Shown here piece after piece: positions 17,405 through 26,894 of a stretch of 64,000 nucleotides of DNA (positions within the stretch are counted from its first letter, which is position 1; the number at the start of each line of letters is the position of its first letter). Source of the DNA: an uncultured Methylocystaceae bacterium (GTDB lineage: Bacteria; Pseudomonadota; Alphaproteobacteria; Rhizobiales; Beijerinckiaceae). Location: NCBI GenBank assembly GCA_937870755.1, contig CALMZV010000051.1, positions 23,236 through 87,235 on the forward strand, in the 5' to 3' direction. Below the pieces are notes generated by a model. That model was not told where the DNA came from and searched no databases. It was given only the letters and a program-made list of their open reading frames with translations. The position numbers and the translations under genes are program-made.

Positions 17405-18382
17405 ATGTCGCGCCCTTCCGAAGACGATCTCATCGCCCGCTATTTCGCGCCGCTCGCCGGGCCGGGCGGCTTCGGCCTGAAGGACGACGCGGCGCTGATG
17501 CGGCCGCCGCCGGGGCGCGACGTGGTGCTGACCGTCGACGCGCTGGTCGCCGGCGTGCATTTTTTTCCCGACGATCCGCCGGCCTCGATCGCGCGCAAGG
17601 CGCTGCGCGTAAATCTGTCGGATCTGGCCGCCAAGGGCGCGCGGCCGGAAGGGTTCCTGCTCGTGCTCGCGCTGCCGGCCGACTGGCGCGAGGACTGGCT
17701 CGACGCCTTCGCCCGCGCGCTCGGCGAGGATGGCGCGGCCTTCTTCTGCCCGCTTCTTGGCGGCGATACGGTGTCCACGCCCGGCCCGCTGACCGTTTCG
17801 ATCACGGCGCTCGGGTCGGTCGCGCAGGGACGGATGGTGGCGCGCACGGGCGCGCGGGCGGGCGACCTCATCTATGTCAGCGGCACGATCGGCGACGCCG
17901 CGCTGGGGCTCGCGCTGCGCAGCGGCGCGGGCGACGACCTGCCGGCGGACGCGCGCGGGTTCCTCGCCGACCGCTATCTGCATCCCCAGCCGCGACTGGC
18001 GCTGGCCGGCGCGCTGGCGGCTCACGCCTCCGGCGCGATGGACGTGTCGGACGGGCTGGTGGGCGATCTTTCGAAAATGATGCGCGCGTCGGGCGTGCGC
18101 GCGCGTGTCGACAGCGCGGCCACGCCGCTCTCGCCGGCCGCGCGCGCGATGATCGGCGCGGACCCCCGTCGGCGCGCGCTCGCGCTCACCGGCGGAGACG
18201 ATTACGAGATCCTGGCCGCCGTTCCGCCGGACGCGGCGGGCGCGTTCGAGCGGGCCGCGCTTGCCGCGGGCGTGCCGGTCGCGCGGATCGGGGTCGTGGA
18301 GGAGGGGCCGCCGCAAGCGGTCTTCATCGATGCGGACGGCCGCGTCGAAACCTTCGAAAGAGAATCTTTCAGTCATTTCTGA
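17405..18382 (+). CDS. thiL: Thiamine-monophosphate kinase
   Basis: ThiL phosphorylates thiamine monophosphate to the active cofactor thiamine diphosphate. The 325 residues show the PurM-like fold. GLKDDAALM and VLTVDALVAGVHF are the Mg/ATP site. PLLGGDTVSTPGPL, SGTIGDAALGL, MDVSDGLVGDL and LTGGDDYEIL are also present. ATG 17405 was chosen because upstream in-frame codons give an Arg-rich segment with no family match. It ends 49 bp before the MFS gene. Confidence 0.96.
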   Translation: MSRPSEDDLIARYFAPLAGPGGFGLKDDAALMRPPPGRDVVLTVDALVAGVHFFPDDPPASIARKALRVNLSDLAAKGARPEGFLLVLALPADWREDWLDAFARALGEDGAAFFCPLLGGDTVSTPGPLTVSITALGSVAQGRMVARTGARAGDLIYVSGTIGDAALGLALRSGAGDDLPADARGFLADRYLHPQPRLALAGALAAHASGAMDVSDGLVGDLSKMMRASGVRARVDSAATPLSPAARAMIGADPRRRALALTGGDDYEILAAVPPDAAGAFERAALAAGVPVARIGVVEEGPPQAVFIDADGRVETFERESFSHF

Positions 18383-18431
18383 TTGCGGATCGAGCAAAAG
18401 AATCTACGCTGCGCGCGATCAGGAGAATGGA

Positions 18432-19631
18432 ATGGTCGCGATTGCGGATGTGGCGCAGAGGCAGGCCGCGACGCGGTCCAAGCGACTGGCGGTGCGACTG
18501 GCGGTCGCCTCGGCGCTCGCGGGCGCGAACGCGGCGGTGGTCTACGCCACCGGCGCCATTCTCGGGGCCGCCATGGCGCCCGATCCGGGACTGGCCACCG
18601 TTCCGCTCACGGTGTTCGTGGTCGGCATGGCGTTCGGGACGCTGCCGGTCGGCTGGCTTGCGCGTCGTTACGGACGGCGCGTGGCGCTGGTGACGGGGGC
18701 GGCGAGCGGCGCGGCGTGCGGGCTGATCGCCAGTCTGGCGAGCTACGTCTGGTCGTTTCCGCTGTTGTGCGTGGCCGTGTTCTTCGGCGGGTTCTACGCC
18801 GCCGCCTCGCAGTCCTACCGGTTCGCGGCGACCGACGGCGCGCCGGGCCATCTCCAGCCCAAGCTGATTTCGTGGGTGATGATCGGCGGCATTTTCGCCG
18901 CCTTCATCGGACCGCAACTCGTGCAATGGACGGCCGACATCTGGCCGCAGCGCCTGTTCGCGGCGACCTATCTCGGGCAGGCGGCGGTCGCTGTCGTGGC
19001 GATGGCGGTCCTGTCGGGCGTTCCGCCCCAGCCGGCGAGCGAGGCCGCGCAGGGCGGCGGGCGGCCGCTTGGGGAGATCGTCGCGCAGCCGCGGTTCATC
19101 GTCGCCGCGCTATGCGGCACGGTCGGCTACGCGCTGATGAATCTGGTGATGACCGCCGCGCCGCTCGCCATGAAGATGTGCGGGCTGAGCCTGTCGGATT
19201 CCACGCTCGGCATTCAGTGGCACATCGTGGCGATGTATCTGCCGAGTTTCTTCACCGGGTCGCTGATCGTGCGATTCGGAGCCCGGCGCATGGTCGCGCT
19301 GGGGCTGGGGCTCGAGATTCTCGCGGCGATCGTCGATCTGGCGGGGCTGACGGTCGCCCATTTCTGGACCGGGCTGATCCTGCTCGGCGTCGGCTGGAAC
19401 TTCGCGTTCGTCGGCGCCTCGACCATGGTGCTGCAATCGCACCGGCCGGAAGAGCGGACGCGTGTCCAGTCCTTCAACGATTTCATCATTTTCGGAACGA
19501 TGGCGGTCGCTTCTTTCGCGTCCGGCCAGTTGCTCGCGAACGGCGGCTGGAACGCGGTGAACTATGTCGTTTTCCCAGCCGCCGCGGTGGGCCTGGCGGC
19601 CCTGATGTGGCGGGCGCGCCAGTCGGCCTGA
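18432..19631 (+). CDS. MFS-type permease, substrate unknown
   Basis: 399 residues with about 12 predicted transmembrane helices in two halves. The loop between helices 2 and 3 reads GWLARRYGRRVALVTG, the MFS signature. The equivalent second-half loop is VRFGARRMVALG. AGGAGA precedes ATG 18432. The central loop (about 195-215) is Pro/Gly rich. Nothing in the sequence shows the substrate. It follows thiL but is not a known thiamine-pathway member, so co-transcription is possible without a functional link. Confidence 0.85.
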   Translation: MVAIADVAQRQAATRSKRLAVRLAVASALAGANAAVVYATGAILGAAMAPDPGLATVPLTVFVVGMAFGTLPVGWLARRYGRRVALVTGAASGAACGLIASLASYVWSFPLLCVAVFFGGFYAAASQSYRFAATDGAPGHLQPKLISWVMIGGIFAAFIGPQLVQWTADIWPQRLFAATYLGQAAVAVVAMAVLSGVPPQPASEAAQGGGRPLGEIVAQPRFIVAALCGTVGYALMNLVMTAAPLAMKMCGLSLSDSTLGIQWHIVAMYLPSFFTGSLIVRFGARRMVALGLGLEILAAIVDLAGLTVAHFWTGLILLGVGWNFAFVGASTMVLQSHRPEERTRVQSFNDFIIFGTMAVASFASGQLLANGGWNAVNYVVFPAAAVGLAALMWRARQSA

Positions 19632-19638
19632 AAGAAAA

Positions 19639-19660
19639 GGCCGCGCCCTTCGGCGCGGCC
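19639..19660. terminator. Perfect GC hairpin after the MFS gene
   Basis: GGCCGCGCC (19639-19647), loop CTTC and GGCGCGGCC (19652-19660) form a perfect 9-bp stem 7 bp past the MFS stop. The A-rich tract AAAGAAAA lies on the 5' side, so the T-tract is on the minus strand. On the plus strand it is a hairpin without a U-run. It may still end the thiL-MFS transcript. Confidence 0.55.
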
Positions 19661-19921
19661 AAGTCGACATTCCGGAGAAAAGGGGGTCAATCTCCTGAAC
19701 GGCGAGACCGCCGTTCTGATAAATAAATGCGCACGGCGCGCGCCGGTTCCAGAGGGAATCGTAAATTTTTTTCTCAAGCGCGGCCAAACCCGCCGATACG
19801 GCGCCTTTGGCGCATTGCAGCCATAATTCATTCATGGCAAGAAGCCGCCACCTCGGCCGCCGCGCGGCCGTTGCGGAATTTCGACGGCCGGGCGACCGGC
19901 CCAACGACAGGGCGGAATGCG

Positions 19922-22057
19922 ATGAATTTGCCTCTTTGGTTGATTGTGGGCGGCGGATTGCTGTCCGTCGTCTACGGCGTCGTTACGATTCAGCAGTTGA
20001 TGGCGGCCAACGCCGGCAACCAGCGCATGCAGGAAATCGCCGGCGCCATCGCTGAAGGCGCGCAGGCCTATCTCAAGCGCCAGTATACGGCCATCGCCAT
20101 CGTCGGCGTGGTCATCTTCCTCATTCTGGCGTGGCTTCTGTCGGTGCCGGTCGCCATCGGCTTCCTGATCGGCGCGGTGCTGTCGGGGGCGGCGGGCTTC
20201 ATCGGCATGAACGTGTCGGTGCGCGCCAACGTGCGCACGGCGCAGGCGGCGTCCGAATCGCTGGCCAAGGGTCTGGACATCTCGTTCAAGGCCGGCGCGG
20301 TGACGGGCATGCTGGTGGCCGGCCTCGCGCTGCTCGGCGTGGCGGTCTACTTCATCGTGCTGACGGTCGGCATGGGCTACAAGGTGGACGAGCGCGTGGT
20401 GATCGACGCGCTGGTCGCCCTCGGCTTCGGCGCCTCGCTCATCTCGATCTTCGCGCGTCTGGGCGGCGGCATCTTCACCAAGGGCGCCGACGTGGGCGCC
20501 GACCTCGTGGGCAAGGTGGAAGCCGGCATTCCGGAGGACGATCCGCGCAACCCGGCCACCATCGCCGACAACGTGGGCGACAACGTCGGCGACTGCGCCG
20601 GCATGGCGGCAGACCTGTTCGAGACCTATGCGGTGACCGTCGTCGCCACGATGGTGCTGGGCGCGATCTTCTTCAGCGGGCAGCCGGGCATCGTCGCCTC
20701 GATGGTCTATCCGCTCGCCATCTGCGCGGCCTGCATCGTGACGTCGATCGTGGGCACGTATTTCGTGAAACTCGGCGCCAACAACTCGATCATGGGCGCG
20801 CTCTACAAGGGCCTGATCGCCGCCGGCGTGCTGTCGGTCGCGGGTCTTGCGGTCGCCACCCATTTCATCACGGGCTGGGGCGTGCTCGGCCAGGCCAAGG
20901 GCGTCGCCATCACCGGCCTCGCGCTGTTCGAATGCGGCGTGATCGGCCTCGTCGTGACCGGCCTCATCGTCTGGATCACCGAGTATTATACGGGCACGGG
21001 CAAGCGGCCGGTGACGTCGATTGCCCAGGCTTCGGTGACCGGCCACGGCACGAACGTCATTCAGGGCCTTGCGGTGTCGCTCGAAGCGACCGCGCTGCCG
21101 GCTCTGGTGATCGTGGCGGGCATCATCGCCACCTATCAGCTCGCCGGCCTCTACGGCACGGCGATCGCGGTGACGACCATGCTGGGCCTCGCCGGCATCA
21201 TCGTCGCGCTCGACGCGTTCGGTCCGGTGACGGACAACGCCGGCGGCATCGCCGAAATGTCCGGCCTGCCGAAGGAAGTGCGCCAGTCGACCGACGCGCT
21301 CGACGCGGTCGGCAACACGACCAAGGCCGTCACCAAGGGCTATGCGATCGGTTCGGCGGGCCTGGGCGCGCTCGTGCTGTTCGCCGCCTACACCAACGAC
21401 ATCGAAGCCTTCACCCGTAGCGGCGCCAAATATTTCCAGGGCGTCGGGCAGGTGTCGTTCGACCTGTCGAATCCCTATGTCGTCGCCGGCCTGATCTTCG
21501 GCGGCCTGATCCCGTATCTGTTCGGCGGCATCGCGATGACCGCGGTCGGCCGCGCGGCCGGTTCGGTGGTCGAGGAGGTGCGCCGTCAGTTCCGCGAGAA
21601 GCCGGGCATCATGGAAGGCAAGGACCGCCCCGACTACGGTCGCGCCGTCGACATGCTGACCAGGGCGGCGATCCGGGAAATGATCATCCCGTCGCTGCTG
21701 CCGGTGCTGGCGCCGTTCGTCGCCTATTTCGGCGTGCTGCTGATCTCCGGGTCGAAAGCCTCGGCCTTCGCAGCCCTCGGCGCGATGCTGCTGGGCGTAA
21801 TCGTCAACGGTCTGTTCGTGGCGATCTCGATGACCTCGGGCGGCGGCGCGTGGGACAACGCGAAGAAGAGCTTCGAGGACGGGTTCGTCGACAAGGACGG
21901 CGTGAAGCACCTCAAGGGTTCGGAAGCGCACAAGGCCTCGGTGACCGGCGACACCGTCGGCGACCCCTACAAGGACACGGCGGGCCCCGCCGTGAACCCG
22001 GCGATCAAGATCACCAACATCGTGGCGCTGCTGCTGCTGGCGATCCTGGCGCATTGA
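19922..22057 (+). CDS. hppA: K+-independent H+-translocating inorganic pyrophosphatase
   Basis: This membrane pyrophosphatase couples PPi hydrolysis to proton pumping. The 711 residues form about 16 transmembrane helices. The catalytic segments include [34 protein letters not shown] and [16 protein letters not shown] near the core, and [17 protein letters not shown] near the C-terminus. The [17 protein letters not shown] segment has Lys at 468 and Thr at 471, the K/T signature of the K+-independent class (K+-dependent enzymes have A/G). The 290-bp upstream gap holds a hairpin and an AT-rich stretch that may contain its promoter. Confidence 0.97.
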   Translation: MNLPLWLIVGGGLLSVVYGVVTIQQLMAANAGNQRMQEIAGAIAEGAQAYLKRQYTAIAIVGVVIFLILAWLLSVPVAIGFLIGAVLSGAAGFIGMNVSVRANVRTAQAASESLAKGLDISFKAGAVTGMLVAGLALLGVAVYFIVLTVGMGYKVDERVVIDALVALGFGASLISIFARLGGGIFTKGADVGADLVGKVEAGIPEDDPRNPATIADNVGDNVGDCAGMAADLFETYAVTVVATMVLGAIFFSGQPGIVASMVYPLAICAACIVTSIVGTYFVKLGANNSIMGALYKGLIAAGVLSVAGLAVATHFITGWGVLGQAKGVAITGLALFECGVIGLVVTGLIVWITEYYTGTGKRPVTSIAQASVTGHGTNVIQGLAVSLEATALPALVIVAGIIATYQLAGLYGTAIAVTTMLGLAGIIVALDAFGPVTDNAGGIAEMSGLPKEVRQSTDALDAVGNTTKAVTKGYAIGSAGLGALVLFAAYTNDIEAFTRSGAKYFQGVGQVSFDLSNPYVVAGLIFGGLIPYLFGGIAMTAVGRAAGSVVEEVRRQFREKPGIMEGKDRPDYGRAVDMLTRAAIREMIIPSLLPVLAPFVAYFGVLLISGSKASAFAALGAMLLGVIVNGLFVAISMTSGGGAWDNAKKSFEDGFVDKDGVKHLKGSEAHKASVTGDTVGDPYKDTAGPAVNPAIKITNIVALLLLAILAH

Positions 22058-22064
22058 TGGTGTT

Positions 22065-22089
22065 CCGCGCGCCCTCGGGGCGCGCGGTT
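22065..22089 (+). terminator. GC-rich hairpin after hppA
   Basis: CCGCGCGCCC (22065-22074) pairs perfectly with GGGCGCGCGG (22078-22087) over a 3-nt loop, followed only by TT. It lies 7 bp after the hppA stop. The short U-run makes it a weak intrinsic terminator. Confidence 0.55.
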
Positions 22090-22176
22090 CCGCGCGCGAG
22101 AGCGGCGTCGCGGAAAGTCCTTGTGTCCGAGTCGGTTGAGCGAGATCTCCGAGAAATCGAATCAGCCGGTTCGGCC

Positions 22177-22980
22177 TCAGCCGGAGCCGACCTGGCCGCA
22201 GCGCTTTGTTGTGGCCGGCACGATGTAGGGCTCCAGTTCCTTCGGCATGGTCGAGATCAGGCCGGTGAAATCGGAAGGCTGGATGTAACCGCTTTCCGCC
22301 AGCCCGCGCAGGCCGGAGGCGAAGCGGGAATCGAATGTCGTCCACCAATCGCCGGTCGCGATCCCGCCGCGCCCCGCGCCATTGATCGACTTGTCCAGTT
22401 GGGCCATCGTCTTGCCGGGGCCGGCGCCCAGCATCTGCTGCGCCACGCGCCGCTTCTCGACGAGCATCTCCAGCTGGGCGACCAATTGCCGGCGGAAATG
22501 CCGGGTGCAATAGCGCTCCGGCTGGATGTTCATGGCGCAGGCCATGAACCGGTCCCCGTCCTTGATGTGGAACTTCGGGTCGCGCCGGTCTGGATGAGGC
22601 GACCAGTAATCGCCAGTCGTCTGCATCATCGCTTCGTCGACCGTGCCTTTCAGCTTCTTGTAGGACGCCGGCGCGCAGCTTTGCAGGACGCGTTCCTCGA
22701 TCTCGCGAATCTGATCGGCGCCGAGGTCGACCGGGCGGGCGGCCGCGACCGTCGCCGAGGCGCCGGATCCCAACAGCGCCGGCGCGACATAGACTTTCGC
22801 GACCGCCACGGTCACCAGTGCGAAGGATAGCCCGGCCACGACCTTGACCATCATAGCGGACCCCGGATTGTCCGACTGCTTCGTGCGCATTCGTAGCGGC
22901 TGAGGGCCGCCATCCTGGGCGGGCGGGCGCGGCGCCGCGGCGCGGTCGTCGGTGCGTTTGCCAAACGACTTTCCGGTCAT
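22177..22980 (-). CDS. Membrane-anchored protein of unknown function
   Basis: 267 residues from ATG 22980, which has AGGGAAAGGG upstream; the frame is open further but without a better start. A charged, Pro-rich cytoplasmic N-terminus (1-43) leads into one transmembrane helix (about 44-66; MMVKVVAGLSFALVTVAVAKV), then a soluble, presumably periplasmic part with four cysteines (SCAPAS, MACAMN, RYCTRHF, KRCGQ). I do not recognise the family. It is 25 bp downstream of another unknown membrane-anchored gene on the same strand, so the two likely form an operon. Confidence 0.7.
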   Translation of the reverse strand: MTGKSFGKRTDDRAAAPRPPAQDGGPQPLRMRTKQSDNPGSAMMVKVVAGLSFALVTVAVAKVYVAPALLGSGASATVAAARPVDLGADQIREIEERVLQSCAPASYKKLKGTVDEAMMQTTGDYWSPHPDRRDPKFHIKDGDRFMACAMNIQPERYCTRHFRRQLVAQLEMLVEKRRVAQQMLGAGPGKTMAQLDKSINGAGRGGIATGDWWTTFDSRFASGLRGLAESGYIQPSDFTGLISTMPKELEPYIVPATTKRCGQVGSG

Positions 22981-23005
22981 GGATCGGCCCTTTCCCTTTC
23001 GACGC

Positions 23006-23746
23006 TCATTCGACGCACATTCCGCGCGCCAGCGTCGCCCCGCCCGGCGGCGAGGCGCCGAAACCGACGCCCGCGTCGGTCGCCTTGATCGACTGAAGTT
23101 TCGCGGTGCGCCAGATGCGCACGGCGTCGAATTCGACCTGGTAGAAGTCGGCCCATGCCATGATCGCCTCGCAGAGGCGCCCGCGTTTGTGGTCGCCGGG
23201 CGGCGCCGTGAAATCCTTGGCGGTCGCCGCGTTCGCCACGCCGAAATCGCGAATGCGAAAGCCGCCGAGCGCGCCGGGCGGCGCATTCCTCATGGCGAAG
23301 GCGGAGAAGCCTTCCACCGCCAGTTTGCCGGCCGCATGATCGCGGGGCGGGGCGATGGAAAGCTGCGCCGGTCCGTCCAGCAACACCAGCACGGCGGCGC
23401 GCGCGGCGTCGGTCAGGTCGACGTGCAACTCCGCCGGAGGCGCCTTGCCGGGCGGCTCGGACGGCGCCCATTCGACGACGGCCACATGCAGCGCGCTGGT
23501 CGCGCGGCGCGCCTGCTCGGGCGTCGCAGCGTTGCGGACCAGCCTGTCGTAATCGGCGACCGCCCTGGCGGATGTTCCGCCGCTCGCGACGGTTGTTTCC
23601 CGCAGACTTCGCTCGGGCTCCGACAGAACAGAATTGTGGACGCTGGCCATTTCCGACATTTTCGAGCGGATGGGGCTCGTCAGCGCATAACCGAGGACAA
23701 GGGGAAATACGACGAAGGCGCCGAGTACGAGCAGCAGGAAGCGCAT
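23006..23746 (-). CDS. Exported or membrane-anchored protein of unknown function
   Basis: 246 residues starting with an uncleaved-looking hydrophobic helix (RFLLLVLGAFVVFPLVLGYALTS) and then a soluble domain. About 95-140 is hydrophobic beta-rich sequence (AVLVLLDGPAQLSI). Around 190-215 lies RGRLCEAIMAWADFYQVEFDA. Two cysteines occur, one near the C-terminus (GMCVE). No family is recognised. It precedes the second unknown gene with a 25-bp gap. Both sit on the minus strand between hppA and bamE, an otherwise housekeeping stretch. Confidence 0.7.
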   Translation of the reverse strand: MRFLLLVLGAFVVFPLVLGYALTSPIRSKMSEMASVHNSVLSEPERSLRETTVASGGTSARAVADYDRLVRNAATPEQARRATSALHVAVVEWAPSEPPGKAPPAELHVDLTDAARAAVLVLLDGPAQLSIAPPRDHAAGKLAVEGFSAFAMRNAPPGALGGFRIRDFGVANAATAKDFTAPPGDHKRGRLCEAIMAWADFYQVEFDAVRIWRTAKLQSIKATDAGVGFGASPPGGATLARGMCVE

Positions 23747-23999
23747 CGAATGCTCAAGAAGACGGCGCGATTATTCGCGCCGCGTGTGAACTTTCCGTAA
23801 AGCGGCTCCTATTGCGTCAAGCGGCGCGGTATTGCGGGCGTTCGGCCGACCCCATCGACCCTTCTCAGAGTCGCCTGGCGTCGGGCCGGGCGCGGTTCGG
23901 TTCGCCCTGTTTTTGTGAGGCGTTGCGGCAGGTTGCGTGCGGGCGTTCACAAACCGAATCAGGGGCGCAGCCCCGGCGCGACCGGTCACCGCGCTCCGG

Positions 24000-24461
24000 T
24001 CAGCTGAACTTCAGCAGGTTCGACAGCATGTTCTGGAGGAAGGTGGTGTCGCCGCCGGGCGTCGGCGTGGTGCGGGAGATGTAGTCGAACACCTTGCCGT
24101 CCTCGAGCCCGTAATTGGCGACGCGCTCGACACGCTTGTTCTTGAAATAGACGGCCAGCACGCGCTGTTCGGTGACTTTCGGCGTCATGAACGCGACTTT
24201 GCGCTCGGTCGTCTGGCTGATGTAGTACCAGGCGTCGCCGCCCACGGTGGAGGTGGTGGAGGGGGTGCCGAGGGAGGCCAGCACTTTTTCGGCCGGCGCG
24301 CCGACCTTCAGGTCGCCGAGCGTGCGCGCGTCCGCCTGGTAGCCGCGCTGGACGACCCCGTCATACCCGAGGCCGGTGCAGCCGGCGAGCGGCGCGGCCA
24401 ACGCCACGACCAGCCCCATGGACGCGCCCTTCAGAAACCGCCGCCTGTCACCCAAAGCCAT
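24000..24461 (-). CDS. bamE: Outer membrane assembly lipoprotein BamE (SmpA/OmlA)
   Basis: BamE is a lipoprotein of the BAM complex that inserts beta-barrel proteins into the outer membrane. ATG 24461 with GGGAG upstream gives 153 residues. The signal peptide ends in the lipobox LAGC (C28). The mature domain has GDLKVGAPAEKVLASLGTPS, GDAWYYISQTTERKVAF and VLAVYFKNKRVERVANYGL, the BamE fold. The signal begins GDRRRFLKGASMG, which looks like a twin-arginine motif, unusual for BamE. It is divergent from the CBP3-type chaperone gene. Confidence 0.92.
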   Translation of the reverse strand: MALGDRRRFLKGASMGLVVALAAPLAGCTGLGYDGVVQRGYQADARTLGDLKVGAPAEKVLASLGTPSTTSTVGGDAWYYISQTTERKVAFMTPKVTEQRVLAVYFKNKRVERVANYGLEDGKVFDYISRTTPTPGGDTTFLQNMLSNLLKFS

Positions 24462-24597
24462 CTGCTGCTCCCGTGGCCATCCGCCGCCGGCCGGGCGCGC
24501 ATCGTCCGGCGCATCGCACTTTGCCAAGCGGCCCGCGATGGGTAAACGTCGCACCGGCGAATTGCAAGCGCGCGCGAAGCCCGAGGCGGACGCAGGC

Positions 24598-25134
24598 ATG
24601 ATTTTGAAGTTTCTTCGCAAGTCCCCGCACGCGGCGGCCGTGGAGCGGCTGCACGGGGAGATCGTCGCCGCCGCGCGCCAGCCGGCGCTGTTTCAGGAGG
24701 GCTATGGCGTGGCCGATACGCTGGACGGCAGGTTCGACCTGCTCGTGCTGCATGCCTTCCTGGCGTTGTCGGCGCTCGCGGCCAGGCCCGCGCCGGGCCC
24801 GCGGATCGCGCAGGAGACCGCCGACCGGCTGTTTGCGGGGCTGGACGCGGCGCTGCGCGAGATGGGGGTCGGGGATCTCGCCGTGCCCAAACGCATGAAG
24901 AAGCTGGGCGACGACTATAACGGCCGCAGCGCGGCCTATGCGGCGGCGCTGGCCGGACAGGGCGGCGCGCTGGAGGCCGCGCTCGCGCGCAATATCCACG
25001 GGACGGCGGACGCGTCCGTCGCGGCGCGGCTCGCCCGCTACGTGCGCGCGACCGCCGCCGCCATGGCGGCGGCCGACCTCGCCGCCTTCACACAGGGCCC
25101 CGCGCCGTTTCAGGACGCGGCGGCGATCGCATGA
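24598..25134 (+). CDS. Ubiquinol-cytochrome c chaperone (CBP3-like)
   Basis: 178-residue helical protein of the CBP3/UQCC1 family, which assists assembly of cytochrome b into the bc1 complex. Recognisable segments are VERLHGEIVAAARQPALFQEGYGV, TLDGRFDLLVLHAFLAL, DAALREMGVGDLAVPKRMKKLGDDYNGR and the Ala-rich C-terminal helices. No signal peptide is present, so it should work on the cytoplasmic side. It lies 7 bp before the DUF177 gene, matching the conserved order bamE / chaperone / DUF177-plsX-fabH. Confidence 0.88.
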   Translation: MILKFLRKSPHAAAVERLHGEIVAAARQPALFQEGYGVADTLDGRFDLLVLHAFLALSALAARPAPGPRIAQETADRLFAGLDAALREMGVGDLAVPKRMKKLGDDYNGRSAAYAAALAGQGGALEAALARNIHGTADASVAARLARYVRATAAAMAAADLAAFTQGPAPFQDAAAIA

Positions 25135-25141
25135 GGACTCC

Positions 25142-25687
25142 ATGAACCCGTCGTCCGCCGCGCCCTGGAGCCGCCCGCTCGCCGTGACCGACGTGCCGGC
25201 CGCGGGCCTCGACATCGAAATCGTCGCCGACTCCGGCCAGCGCGCGGCGCTGGCCGAACTCTGCGGGCTGGCGGGCGTGGACGAGGCGCGCGCCGCCTTC
25301 CGCATCGCGCGGCGGGGGCGCGACGGCCTGCGGGTTGAGGGCGAGGCGCGGGCGAAGGCGCGGCAGGTCTGCGTCGTCAGCCTCGAACCGTTCGCGACGG
25401 AGATCGTGGAGCCGTTCGCGCTCGACTTCGCGCCCGGCGATCCGAAGCCGCCGGGGCGGGGCGCGCCGCCGATCGACTGGCCGGACGCCGGCGCCGACGG
25501 ACCCGACCCGATCGTGGACGGGCGGATAGATCTCGGCGCCATCGCCGCCGAATTCATCGCGCTCGGCGTCGATCCCTATCCGCGCAAACCCGGCGCCGCG
25601 TTCGAGGGGGCGGACGAGGCGGGCGCCGGAATTTCGCCGTTCGCCGCGTTGAAAGGGTTGAGGGGCGGGGGCGACAAAAAAGGCTGA
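25142..25687 (+). CDS. DUF177 (YceD-like) protein
   Basis: 181 residues. The DUF177 core includes [33 protein letters not shown], with the VCVVSLEPF strand, and [33 protein letters not shown] near the C-terminus. YceD-family proteins are linked to 23S rRNA/ribosome biogenesis and usually sit by rpmF or plsX. Here plsX follows after 92 bp. A molecular role is not shown by the sequence. Confidence 0.9.
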   Translation: MNPSSAAPWSRPLAVTDVPAAGLDIEIVADSGQRAALAELCGLAGVDEARAAFRIARRGRDGLRVEGEARAKARQVCVVSLEPFATEIVEPFALDFAPGDPKPPGRGAPPIDWPDAGADGPDPIVDGRIDLGAIAAEFIALGVDPYPRKPGAAFEGADEAGAGISPFAALKGLRGGGDKKG

Positions 25688-25779
25688 GCGGGCCTGCCGA
25701 GCGGGCTTGCCATGGGCGCGGCGCAGGCTATGGTCCGCGCGCGTCCGAACGGCGCAGGGTGACGGGAGACGACGAAAAG

Positions 25780-26880
25780 ATGAAGGGCAGCGTCCGGATC
25801 GCGCTCGACGCCATGGGTGGCGATTTCGGCCCGTCCGTCGTCGTGCCGGGCGCAGCCATCGCGCGCGACCGCAGGCCCGATTCGTCCTACCTGTTCTTCG
25901 GCGACGAGGCGGTCATCCGCCCGATCCTCGACCAGCATCCCAAGCTGAAGGCGGTTGCCGAAATCCGCCACACCAGCGTCGTGGTGAAGAACGACGACAA
26001 GCCGAGCCAGGCGCTGCGCGCGGGCCGGCGCGTTTCCTCGATGTGGCAGGCGATAGAGGCGGTCAAGAACGGGCAGGCGGACGCCGCCGTCTCGGCCGGC
26101 AACACCGGCGCGCTGATGGCGATGTCCAAGATCTGCCTGCACATGCTGGCGGGCGTCGACCGGCCGGCGCTCGCGGCCATATGGCCGACGCTGCGGGGCG
26201 AATCCATCGTGCTCGATGTCGGCGCCACGATCGGCGCGGACGCGCAGCACCTGGTCGATCTGGCGATCATGGGTTCGGCGATGGCGCGCATCCTGTTCGA
26301 CATCGAGCGCCCGTCGGTCGGCCTCCTGAACGTGGGCGTGGAAGAGATCAAGGGTCTGGAAGAGGTTAAGGCCGCCTCGCGCCGACTGCGCGAGATCAAC
26401 CTGCCGACGATGGACTATCGCGGCTTCGTCGAGGGCGACGATCTCGGCAAGGGCACGGTGGACGTGGTGGTGACCGAAGGGTTCACCGGCAATATCGCGC
26501 TGAAGACCGCCGAGGGCACGGCCAAGCAGATCGCGCAATACATGCGCGAAGCATTTTCTTCCTCGCTGTTGTCGAAGGCAGGCGCGGTGCTCGCGCGCGG
26601 CGCGTTCGACGAGCTGCGCAAGAAGATCGATCCGCGCCGCGTGAACGGCGGCCTGTTCCTGGGGCTCGACGGCGTCATCATCAAGAGCCACGGCGGCATG
26701 GACGCGCTCGGGTTCGCCGGGGCGATCGAAATCGGCTACGACATGGTTCGCCACGGCCTGCTCGAAAAAATCCGCGAGGCGCTGACGCTTTCGACCGAAG
26801 GCCTGGGCGCGGCGCCCGAAGCGCCTCCCGCGCCCGACGCCGACCGGAGCGACGCTCCGGCCGATCCGGCCAATTCCTGA
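25780..26880 (+). CDS. plsX: Phosphate acyltransferase PlsX
   Basis: PlsX makes acyl-phosphate from acyl-ACP for phospholipid synthesis. ATG 25780 (GGGAG upstream) gives 366 residues; a GTG 21 bp upstream is an alternative. Motifs are [67 protein letters not shown] and the C-terminal [16 protein letters not shown]. The last 30 residues are Pro/Ala rich. It is followed 14 bp later by fabH, giving a phospholipid/fatty-acid initiation pair. Confidence 0.97.
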   Translation: MKGSVRIALDAMGGDFGPSVVVPGAAIARDRRPDSSYLFFGDEAVIRPILDQHPKLKAVAEIRHTSVVVKNDDKPSQALRAGRRVSSMWQAIEAVKNGQADAAVSAGNTGALMAMSKICLHMLAGVDRPALAAIWPTLRGESIVLDVGATIGADAQHLVDLAIMGSAMARILFDIERPSVGLLNVGVEEIKGLEEVKAASRRLREINLPTMDYRGFVEGDDLGKGTVDVVVTEGFTGNIALKTAEGTAKQIAQYMREAFSSSLLSKAGAVLARGAFDELRKKIDPRRVNGGLFLGLDGVIIKSHGGMDALGFAGAIEIGYDMVRHGLLEKIREALTLSTEGLGAAPEAPPAPDADRSDAPADPANS

Positions 26881-26894
26881 GAAGAACGATTCAC

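Noticed and set aside
19832..22510. Minus-strand open frame of 892 codons opposite hppA
   Set aside because: Low-complexity Arg/His/Asp composition typical of an antisense frame; hppA is fully recognisable on the plus strand.
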